Positions 36,989 through 45,563 of a stretch of 64,000 nt of DNA are shown one piece after another; positions within the stretch are counted from its first letter, which is position 1; each line of letters begins with the position of its first letter. Under the pieces are notes generated by a model. The model worked only from the letters and a program-made list of their open reading frames with translations, was not told where the DNA came from and did no database searches. The position numbers and the translations under genes are program-made. The DNA is taken from contig NZ_JAKFWH010000016.1 of NCBI RefSeq assembly GCF_021731985.1, positions 1 through 64,000 on the forward strand, read 5' to 3'. This DNA comes from Nitrosomonas sp. Its GTDB lineage: Bacteria > Pseudomonadota > Gammaproteobacteria > Burkholderiales > Nitrosomonadaceae.

Positions 36989-38353
36989 ATGAATCCACCC
37001 GAAACGCAAAACACCCTCAGTACAACCCTGCCCCTGCAACCGGTTAGTTTCTGGCAAGCCTTTGCTTTCTGGCTCAAGCTGGGTTTCATCAGCTTTGGTG
37101 GCCCTGCCGGGCAAATTTCCATCATGCATCAAGAATTGGTCGAGAATCGGCGCTGGATTTCCGAGCGGCGTTTTCTGCACGCGCTCAACTACTGCATGAT
37201 GCTCCCCGGCCCGGAAGCTCAACAACTTGCCACTTACATCGGCTGGTTGATGCACCGCACTTGGGGTGGAATCGTTGCTGGAGTGTTGTTCGTGCTGCCT
37301 TCGCTGCTGATTCTGATTGCCCTCTCCTGGGTATACATTGCCTACGGTGATGTACCAGTAGTCGCAGGACTATTCTACGGCATCAAACCTGCCGTCACCG
37401 CCATCGTGGTGCAAGCAACCCATCGCATCGGTTCGCGTGCGCTCAAGAACAATTGGTTATGGGGCATCGCAGCGGCCTCTTTCGTCGCTATCTTCGCACT
37501 CAATGTGCCGTTCCCGGCGATTGTGGCAGCTGCAGCTTTGATCGGCTACTTTGGCGGCCGCATCGCGCCGGATAAATTCAAAGCTGGGGGTGGTCATGGA
37601 AAGACAAAGCTATCGTCCGATCCAGCCCTCATCGACGATGACACGCCGACACCGCCACATGCCAAATTTCGCTGGAGCCGGTTGGCTCAGGTCGTCCTTG
37701 CCGGTACGTTTTTATGGTTGATACCGATGGGCTTGCTGACTACCTCCTATGGCTGGGACCACACTTTGACACAAATGGGCTGGTTCTTTACCAAAGCGGC
37801 CCTGCTGACTTTCGGTGGCGCCTATGCCGTGTTGCCTTATGTCTACCAGGGCGCAGTCGAACACTTTAATTGGCTGACACCGGCACAGATGATCGATGGC
37901 CTGGCACTGGGTGAAACAACGCCCGGACCGCTTATTATGGTTGTGGCTTTCGTTGGTTTTGTCGGTGGCTACGTCAAAGTTCTGTTCGGCCCGGATGCAA
38001 TGTTTCTTGCCGGTGCCGTGGCGGCAACACTCGTAACCTGGTTCACCTTCCTACCCTCTTTCATATTCATCCTTGCCGGCGGGCCACTGGTTGAATCCAC
38101 GCATGGAGACCTGAAGTTCACCGCGCCATTGACCGCCATCACGGCCGCCGTAGTCGGAGTGATTCTAAATCTGGCGCTGTTTTTTGGCTACTACGTCCTT
38201 TGGCCTAATGGCTTCGAGGGCACTTTCGATTGGATATCCGCGTTAATCGCACTCGGAGCAGCCGCTGCGCTGTTACGCTTCAAAGGCAACGTGATTCACG
38301 TCATCGCAGCTTGTGCGGTAGTTGGTTTGATCCTAAAAACTCTAATTTTGTGA
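36989..38353 (+). CDS. chrA: Chromate transporter ChrA
   Basis: A 454-residue CHR-family inner-membrane protein that exports chromate. It is the long-chain bidomain type: each half has a repeated motif, FWLKLGFISFGGPAGQI with MLPGPEAQQLATYIGW in the first and FTKAALLTFGGAYAVLPYVYQ with ALGETTPGPLIMVVAFVGFVGG in the second, with about ten membrane segments. AAGGAG precedes the ATG. By eye its GC content is clearly above that of the synthase operon and many neighbours, and it directly follows an IS remnant, which suggests horizontal gain. No ChrB regulator is next to it. Confidence 0.95.
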   Translation: MNPPETQNTLSTTLPLQPVSFWQAFAFWLKLGFISFGGPAGQISIMHQELVENRRWISERRFLHALNYCMMLPGPEAQQLATYIGWLMHRTWGGIVAGVLFVLPSLLILIALSWVYIAYGDVPVVAGLFYGIKPAVTAIVVQATHRIGSRALKNNWLWGIAAASFVAIFALNVPFPAIVAAAALIGYFGGRIAPDKFKAGGGHGKTKLSSDPALIDDDTPTPPHAKFRWSRLAQVVLAGTFLWLIPMGLLTTSYGWDHTLTQMGWFFTKAALLTFGGAYAVLPYVYQGAVEHFNWLTPAQMIDGLALGETTPGPLIMVVAFVGFVGGYVKVLFGPDAMFLAGAVAATLVTWFTFLPSFIFILAGGPLVESTHGDLKFTAPLTAITAAVVGVILNLALFFGYYVLWPNGFEGTFDWISALIALGAAAALLRFKGNVIHVIAACAVVGLILKTLIL

Positions 38354-38444
38354 GGTGAGTGATGAAATCTGGCGTTGCAAAACAGAGGAAAAATCACAAT
38401 GATTGAAACTGCGTCAATCGCTTTCCTTTGATCCAAGCAAGCTG

Positions 38445-39461
38445 CTAGCGTGCTGGCAATTCACGAACCAGGCGTATCCCGACCAGTGCGTAGCGCGAAT
38501 TCGGCGAAATCCAGTTGCGATAGGATGAACGCGCGTACAAGGACCAGGTATGCCAAGAGCCGCCACGGCGTACGCGCACGATACCATCGTCTGGCCCTTG
38601 CGGATCGTCGACCGGCGACCTGGCATAATAATCGTCCGCATACCAATCAGAAACCCATTCCCAGACATTGCCATGCATGTCATAAAATCCCCAGGCATTG
38701 GGTGCAAAGCTGCCAACAGGCGCGGTGAATGCAAAATTATCATGTCCTGACAACGTAAATTCCGCCCAGCGTGCCCAGTATGCTTTAGCATCCGCATCGA
38801 AAATATTGGCGATTGTTAGCAAGGATTCCGCATCGTCGCCGCTTGCATAGCGTGTGCGTGTACCAGCACGGCAGGCATATTCCCATTCCGCCTCAGTAGG
38901 CAGGCGGTACTTAACGCCCTCTTTTTCGCTAAGCCATTTCGCCATCGCCACCGCATCGTTCCAAGTTACATTCAAAACCGGATGATCGTCTCCTTGAACA
39001 AAACCCGCGTTACGCCAGGAGTATTTCGGATCACGCCCCTCGAAAGCATCGCCGCTAGCTGATTTTGCCGCATCATAATCTGTGTTGTATCCGTAAGCTC
39101 CCGTGCCATCTTCCACTGGTTCCGGAATATAGCCGGACACTTCTAAAAATTTGCGGAACTGGCCGACACTGACTTCAAACTGGCCAAGATAGAAAGGTTG
39201 TGTGATACGCACGCGATGCGCTGGCGCTTCGTCCCTCAGTTCCTCGACACGACGGCGTTCGTACTGCGGATAAACTTTTGATAATATGTCCGGTGACTCA
39301 TCGCTACCCATCACAAACTCACCGGCAGGCACCAATACAAACTTCATACCCAGCATGTTCACGATTGCAGCGGGCACTGCTCCAGGATCGGCTGCAAAGA
39401 TTGGTGCGGATAGCGATGCGAAAACAATAAAGCCCAGTGTTGTAGCCAACAGATGTCGCAT
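38445..39461 (-). CDS. FGE-sulfatase-fold protein without catalytic cysteines
   Basis: A 338-residue exported protein of the formylglycine-generating-enzyme (SUMF1) fold. Residues 1-23 are a signal peptide. Fold motifs are MKFVLVPAGEFVMGSDES, HPVLNVTWNDAVAMAKWLS, YRLPTEAEWEYACRAGTRTRY, MHGNVWEWVSDWYADDYYA and RVRRGGSWHTWSLYARSSYRN. In active FGEs the segment after RGGS contains two cysteines; here it has none, so it is unlikely to make formylglycine and may bind or modify another target. It converges with chrA and shares its higher GC. Confidence 0.88.
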   Translation of the reverse strand: MRHLLATTLGFIVFASLSAPIFAADPGAVPAAIVNMLGMKFVLVPAGEFVMGSDESPDILSKVYPQYERRRVEELRDEAPAHRVRITQPFYLGQFEVSVGQFRKFLEVSGYIPEPVEDGTGAYGYNTDYDAAKSASGDAFEGRDPKYSWRNAGFVQGDDHPVLNVTWNDAVAMAKWLSEKEGVKYRLPTEAEWEYACRAGTRTRYASGDDAESLLTIANIFDADAKAYWARWAEFTLSGHDNFAFTAPVGSFAPNAWGFYDMHGNVWEWVSDWYADDYYARSPVDDPQGPDDGIVRVRRGGSWHTWSLYARSSYRNWISPNSRYALVGIRLVRELPAR

Positions 39462-39654
39462 AAACCGTCTCCGTTAATATAAAGTTAGTGTCAGTCTCCC
39501 AAGGTACCATGGTGGCAGAATTACAGAAACACAGGTGCATGACTTAATATTTCGCAATACTGCTTGTAAACATTCCGCCAAAGTAAAGTATAAAACCAGA
39601 GATGCCGCTAAATAGATCACTTGCCACATAGTTTTGTTTAGTGATTTTTACTGA

Positions 39655-40311
39655 GTGATTGCCTTGAAAACAAATTATATTTTGATCGATTACGAGAATG
39701 TACAAACGAAGTCGCTTGCTTTGCTGAAAGGTGAGCAATTTCAAGTGCGCATCTTCTTAGGTCCAAACAATACGAAACTTCCGGTTGAACTTGTTCTGGC
39801 GATGCATGAACTGGGAGAACGAGCAGATTATGTCATACTTGAAACACCTGGAGTCAATGCGCTTGATTTCCATATTGCTTACTATCTTGGGATTCTGGCT
39901 GCAAACGATCCTTCAGGTTTTTTTCACATTGTTTCTAAGGATACCGGCTTTGATCCTCTGATCAAGCATATGAAGGCGAATAAGATTTTTGCCGTACGAT
40001 CAATATCAATAGAAGAAATGCCTTGTCTTACTCCACCGGCAACAAAAGGCAAGGCAATTGTAATTAATCAGAAAAGCTCTTCCACCAGAACATCCATCGA
40101 TGAATTAATTGAAATTACTGTGGAAGATCTCATTAAACGCAACGCATCGAAACCGCGCACTCCAAAAACATTGATGAGCACCATTCATGCCAAATTCGGG
40201 AAAAACACTTTAGCTGCTGATATTGAAGCTGTATATAAGGGTTTAATGTCGCGCGGTTATGTTAAGGTCAATGGCACTACAGTATCATATGATTTACCCG
40301 CAGCTACTTGA
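39655..40311 (+). CDS. PIN/NYN-like protein with C-terminal winged-helix domain
   Basis: A 218-residue protein. The N-terminal half has NYILIDYENVQ with the conserved Asp/Glu pair, a central ALDFHIAYYLG with another acidic residue, and IVSKDTGFDPLIKHM, matching PIN/NYN-like nuclease domains. The last 75 residues (IDELIEITVEDLIKRN, LMSTIHAKFGKNTLAADIEAVYKGLMSRGYV) look like an OST-HTH/LOTUS-type or winged-helix RNA-binding module. A role in RNA turnover is plausible but unproven. The start may be GTG 39655 or TTG 39664 (MKTNYILIDYENV); no clear ribosome site decides between them. Not arranged with an antitoxin gene. Confidence 0.8.
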   Translation: MIALKTNYILIDYENVQTKSLALLKGEQFQVRIFLGPNNTKLPVELVLAMHELGERADYVILETPGVNALDFHIAYYLGILAANDPSGFFHIVSKDTGFDPLIKHMKANKIFAVRSISIEEMPCLTPPATKGKAIVINQKSSSTRTSIDELIEITVEDLIKRNASKPRTPKTLMSTIHAKFGKNTLAADIEAVYKGLMSRGYVKVNGTTVSYDLPAAT

Positions 40312-41668
40312 TCCACACCGTTTTGATATTCATGAATTCACGGATGCCGTGATAAGACAATTCCCGCCCATACCCTGAATCTTTAATGCCGCCAAACGGT
40401 AAGCGTGGATCACTTTTGACGATACCATTGACAAAGACGCAACCCGCGTGAATTTTCCGCGCCAGCGTTTCACCCCGCGCCGCGTTCGATGTCCACACAC
40501 TGCCGCCCAAACCGAAATCCGTCTGATTGGCCAATTGGATTGCCTCTTCGGCATTTCTTACCCGCACTATCGCAGCCACCGGGCCGAACAATTCTTCATC
40601 AAACGCCGGCATGCCCGGTTGCACATGATCCAAAATTGTCGGTGCATAATAGGCACCTTGTGTACCGATAAAAGTGCCACCGATCACGAGCTTTGCGCCC
40701 GCTGCCAAACTCCTTTCGACCTGGTCGTGCATTGCAGTGCGCAAATCGGTGCGCGCCATCGGCGCAATGCTGGTGGCATCGTTTTTCGGGTCGCCGCTCT
40801 GCAATTGGCTGACCAGTGCCTTAAATTGCTCAACAAATGAATCGGCGATAGTATCCACAAGAATGAAACGTTTGGCTGCAATACAGCTCTGCCCCATATT
40901 CTGGAAACGCGCAACGAGCGCTTGCTGCGCTGTGAATTCGATATCGGCATCGTCGAGTACGATAAAGGGGTCCGACCCACCGAGTTCGAGTACGCATTTT
41001 TTTAGATGCTGGCCGGCGGCGGCCGCGACTTTCCGTCCCGCCGCACTGCTGCCAGTTAAGGTGACCGCTGCAATACGTTTATCGGCGACCACTGCTTCCG
41101 CTTGCTCGGCGCTGATCATCAGGGTGCGGAATGTATAAGCGGGAAATCCGGCTTGCCGGAATGCTTCTTCTAACGCCAAGGCACAGCGGGGAACGTTCGA
41201 CGCATGCTTTAACACCACCGCATTACCTGCCATCATCGCCGGTGCTGCGGCACGTATTAATTGCCAGAAAGGAAAATTCCACGGCATGATGCACAATACG
41301 GTGCCCAAAGGCTGATAAATAACCATACTGCGGCTGGCGTCGGAAGTGATCACTTCATCGTTTAAATACGATTGCGCATGATCGGCATAGTACTGACAAC
41401 CCACCGCACATTTTTCTATCTCCGCTTTGGCCTCTTTGAGTAATTTGCCCATTTCTTCCGTAATCAGATTGGCATACTCTTCGCTACGCTGCCGGAATAT
41501 TTTCGCAAGATTCCGCATACAGTTCGATCGCTGCGCAAAACTGAGCGCAGCCCAATCGATCTGCGCGGCTGCAACCTGATTTAATGTCGCATCAATTTCG
41601 GCGCTTTGCCAAGTTGGAAAAGATTGTATGGTTTGGTCTGTGGCCGGGTTGATCGATAGCATCGGCAT
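40304..41668 (-). CDS. gabD: Succinate-semialdehyde dehydrogenase (aldehyde dehydrogenase)
   Basis: A 454-residue NAD(P)-dependent aldehyde dehydrogenase, class of succinate-semialdehyde dehydrogenases such as Sad/YneI and GabD. Motifs are GTVLCIMPWNFPFWQLIRA, LTGSSAAGRKVAAAAG, VLELGGSDPFIVLDDAD (catalytic Glu), NMGQSCIAAKRF (catalytic Cys), DEELFGPVAAIVRV and LPFGGIKDSGYGRELSYHG. It oxidises succinate semialdehyde to succinate in the usual case, linking to the TCA cycle; exact substrate is inferred from similarity. The 3' end overlaps the convergent PIN gene by a few bases. Confidence 0.88.
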   Translation of the reverse strand: MPMLSINPATDQTIQSFPTWQSAEIDATLNQVAAAQIDWAALSFAQRSNCMRNLAKIFRQRSEEYANLITEEMGKLLKEAKAEIEKCAVGCQYYADHAQSYLNDEVITSDASRSMVIYQPLGTVLCIMPWNFPFWQLIRAAAPAMMAGNAVVLKHASNVPRCALALEEAFRQAGFPAYTFRTLMISAEQAEAVVADKRIAAVTLTGSSAAGRKVAAAAGQHLKKCVLELGGSDPFIVLDDADIEFTAQQALVARFQNMGQSCIAAKRFILVDTIADSFVEQFKALVSQLQSGDPKNDATSIAPMARTDLRTAMHDQVERSLAAGAKLVIGGTFIGTQGAYYAPTILDHVQPGMPAFDEELFGPVAAIVRVRNAEEAIQLANQTDFGLGGSVWTSNAARGETLARKIHAGCVFVNGIVKSDPRLPFGGIKDSGYGRELSYHGIREFMNIKTVWIK

Positions 41669-41707
41669 AGGGAAAATCCTTAAGTTAATAATTTATACAG
41701 GAAGTGT

Positions 41708-41783
41708 GTAGGATGTGCCGACGCAATAAGGAGGCGCATATTTCGAGAGCGCGATGCGCTTCACTTTGCTCAGCACATCCTAC
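41708..41783. repeat. REP-like inverted repeat GTAGGATGTGC
   Basis: Positions 41708-41718 (GTAGGATGTGC) and 41773-41783 (its exact reverse complement) bound a 76-bp element with an imperfectly palindromic interior (GAGCAAAGTGAAGCGCATCGC on the minus strand). The same kind of sequence is dispersed in many proteobacterial genomes as a short non-coding repeat. It sits between prmB and the dehydrogenase gene, both reading leftward, and may end or stabilise transcripts. Confidence 0.7.
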
Positions 41784-41805
41784 GGCCCTTCGATTGAAGC
41801 TTCGT

Positions 41806-42705
41806 TCAGTCATCCGGCAACTGTTCCCGCTGCAACAGAAACACAAATTCGTCTCCGGCACTGGTTTCCAGCCAAGTAAACGGCACTTTCGGATAAGTTT
41901 GTTCCAGTTCCGCACGGTTATGGCCGATTTCGACCACTAATATGCCGTCATCGGTTAAGTACCGTGCAGCCCGTTGCAAAATTTGGCGCGTTGCATCCAG
42001 CCCATCCAATCCGCTTGCCAGTGCATTTTCTGGCTCATGCCGGTACTCCTGAGGTAATGCCGTCATAGATTCGGCATTTACATACGGTGGATTACTGATG
42101 ATCAGGTCGTAGCGCTTTCCGTGTAAAGCTGAAAACAGATCGGACTCGATCAGATCAATTCTTTGTTCCAGTCCGTAATCCTGTACATTCTTATGTGCCA
42201 CTGCCAGCGCCTGAGTAGAAATATCGGCAGCATCGATCTGTGCATTCTCAAAAGCGTGCGCCATCAGAATCGCGAGACAACCTGATCCGGTACACAAATC
42301 CAGTGCGGAAATAATAGTATCGGGTTCGGTGATCCAAGGCGAGAGTTGCGTTTGCAGCAATTCGGCAATGAAAGATCTCGGTATAATTACGCGTTCGTCG
42401 ACATAAAAATTAAAATCTCCCAGCCAGGCCTCATGTGTCAGATAAGCGACGGGAATTCTATCTGTGACACGGCGATCGATCATTTCCAACACTTGGCTGC
42501 ACTCAGTATCCGTCACGCGAGCGTCCAGGAAGGGTTCCAGTTGATCCAGTGGCAAATAAAGGGTTTTCAGAATAAGATAAGCCGCCTCGTCATACGCGTT
42601 GGCGGAGCCATGGCCAAAATGCAGGCCGGCTTTATTAAACTGGCTGACCGCAAAACGTAAAAGATCACGAATAGTATGAAGTTGCGATTGAGCTTGAGCG
42701 ATCAT
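41806..42705 (-). CDS. prmB: 50S ribosomal protein L3 glutamine methyltransferase
   Basis: A 299-residue N5-glutamine methyltransferase of the HemK/PrmB family that modifies ribosomal protein L3. The SAM-binding site is ALDLCTGSGCLAILMA and the catalytic motif is ISNPPYV (NPPY). The N-terminal helical region and IIPRSFIAELL place it with PrmB, not PrmC (which has DxRVLIPRPETE). Its length (E. coli 310) is right. The gene is divergent from tadA across about 157 bp. Confidence 0.93.
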   Translation of the reverse strand: MIAQAQSQLHTIRDLLRFAVSQFNKAGLHFGHGSANAYDEAAYLILKTLYLPLDQLEPFLDARVTDTECSQVLEMIDRRVTDRIPVAYLTHEAWLGDFNFYVDERVIIPRSFIAELLQTQLSPWITEPDTIISALDLCTGSGCLAILMAHAFENAQIDAADISTQALAVAHKNVQDYGLEQRIDLIESDLFSALHGKRYDLIISNPPYVNAESMTALPQEYRHEPENALASGLDGLDATRQILQRAARYLTDDGILVVEIGHNRAELEQTYPKVPFTWLETSAGDEFVFLLQREQLPDD

Positions 42706-42808
42706 GTGTAATAAAAGTTTTAGGAATCAAGCGCGTTAATGCAGAATAAGCCGGGAAACAGCTCGCCATGAAGATTCAGGATTTACAATGGGTAGCAATG
42801 TAGCATAA

Positions 42809-43826
<1,018 letters not shown>

Positions 43827-43901
43827 GGTAGAGGATTAAAGTCGACGGGTTTTCTCTATCCGGATGAATTCAAGTCAATTCGCTGATAACTGGAGGATAA
43901 A

Positions 43902-45563
43902 ATGAAGCCGCAATTAATCAATAAAAGATTTAAATTCACCTGTTGGATATTGTTTCTCACCAGTTTACTGACTTTATCCGCTCAAGCCACGGCCGAGGAA
44001 TGGATTTATACGATACGTCCTGGCGACAATCTCTGGAACGTTAGTGAGCGGCATCTCACCAGCATGCAATATGTAAACAGACTGCAACAGCTCAACCGGG
44101 TTCCAAATGCTTATACCATCCCGCCCGGCACAAAAATCAGAATTCCTGTCGCGTGGTCAAAACAACATACTGAAGGTGTTACCGCTCGTGTAGTGAATAT
44201 CCATGGCACTGCAATGTTAACGCGCGTGAGTACGGCGGAAAATGTACCGGTAGAGTTAGGCATGCCGCTTTATGCCGGAGATGAAATCAAAAGCAAAAAT
44301 GACGCTTTCGTTACCGTTGAATTTTCGGACAAATCACGCATGCGCCTCCAGGATAACAGCCATATTCGCATCAACGAGATGAAAGTATTTGGCGATTATG
44401 GATTAGTGGATACCTTGATTGAGCTGCAACAAGGCCGAACCGAAAGTTCTGTGCCGCCTAAATCAGAAATCGGCACCCGTTTTAGAATTAAAACCCCTTC
44501 TGCGGTCAGTTCGGTTCGCGGCACTGATTTCCGCGTGGGCACTTTAATCAACGGCACGGATACCAGCAGTGAAGTGCTGACTGGCCTGGTACAAGTTAGT
44601 GGCGGCCAGAAAGCGATTAACGTTTCCGCTGGATTTGGAACAGTGACTGCGCTCAGTGCGCCGCCTTCTCCACCGGTAAAATTATTACCACCGCCCGATT
44701 TGACACAAACATCCGCTATTTATGAACGCTTGCCATTAATAATCACATTGCCCGCTTTAGCAGGTGCCAGCACCTACCGCGCACAAATCGCCAAAGATCG
44801 GAATTTTGACGCTATGTGGTCTGAATTTACTACAACCAAATTGCCTTTCCGCGACGGTGACATTCCGGATGGCGATTACTGGCTGCGGGTTCGCGGCATT
44901 GATGCTTCGGGAATTGAGGGGCGTGATGCCGTTATACCATTTACGTTGAACGCACGGCCTGAACCGCCTTTTGTCATTATGCCCTTACCCGACGGCGTGA
45001 TTGATCCGATTGCGCGAGAATTCCAATGGGCGGCTCAATCGGAAGCGGCACATTATATTGTTATGGTCAGCCAGGATCCTGAATTCTCAGCGACGATCGT
45101 GCATGACACCAAAGTAACAGACAATAAGTTCCGTTTGATCGATCCCTTATCGCCAGGGCATTATTTCTGGCGCATTGCATCGGTTTCCGCAATCGAGGGG
45201 GCCGGACCATTTACAGATGCCATGCCGTTCCGGATGCCATTCCCAGGGCCAGCAATGGAAGAAACTAAATTCGATAAATCTCAAATGACATTTGCATGGA
45301 GAGCTGGCGGTGAAGGACAGCGCTTTCATTTCCAACTGGCGCGCGACAAGGAATTCACGAAAATTTTACATGACGAAAATACAACCACGACGCAACTCAC
45401 CGTTAATCGCCCCGATGGCGGAAAATATTTCCTGCGCACCAAAACGATTGAATCGGATGGTTTCGAAGGACCATGGGGACCAGCGCAAGCAATTGATATC
45501 CCTTATGCTAATCCTTACTGGAACTTAATACCCTTTATGCCATTAATTGACCTTCTTCTATGA
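43902..45563 (+). CDS. LysM-FecR domain secreted protein
   Basis: A 553-residue exported protein: signal peptide (about 1-30), LysM domain (about 36-83, YTIRPGDNLWNVSERHL, NAYTIPPGTKIRIPV), FecR-type domain (about 95-205, with SKSRMRLQDNSHIRI-like DKSRMRLQDNSHIR and TPSAVSSVRGTDFRV), then two or three fibronectin-like beta segments (YRAQIAKDRNFD, YIVMVSQDPEFS, FHFQLARDKEFT). It presumably binds peptidoglycan and acts in the envelope. GGAGGA precedes the ATG. Its stop overlaps the start of the CHASE2-GGDEF-EAL gene (ATGA), so the pair is translationally coupled and probably forms a sensory unit. Confidence 0.92.
   Translation: MKPQLINKRFKFTCWILFLTSLLTLSAQATAEEWIYTIRPGDNLWNVSERHLTSMQYVNRLQQLNRVPNAYTIPPGTKIRIPVAWSKQHTEGVTARVVNIHGTAMLTRVSTAENVPVELGMPLYAGDEIKSKNDAFVTVEFSDKSRMRLQDNSHIRINEMKVFGDYGLVDTLIELQQGRTESSVPPKSEIGTRFRIKTPSAVSSVRGTDFRVGTLINGTDTSSEVLTGLVQVSGGQKAINVSAGFGTVTALSAPPSPPVKLLPPPDLTQTSAIYERLPLIITLPALAGASTYRAQIAKDRNFDAMWSEFTTTKLPFRDGDIPDGDYWLRVRGIDASGIEGRDAVIPFTLNARPEPPFVIMPLPDGVIDPIAREFQWAAQSEAAHYIVMVSQDPEFSATIVHDTKVTDNKFRLIDPLSPGHYFWRIASVSAIEGAGPFTDAMPFRMPFPGPAMEETKFDKSQMTFAWRAGGEGQRFHFQLARDKEFTKILHDENTTTTQLTVNRPDGGKYFLRTKTIESDGFEGPWGPAQAIDIPYANPYWNLIPFMPLIDLLL

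Noticed and set aside
39655-40311. Toxin of a toxin-antitoxin pair
   Set aside because: No antitoxin-like small gene precedes or follows it, and the C-terminal module does not fit VapC proteins.
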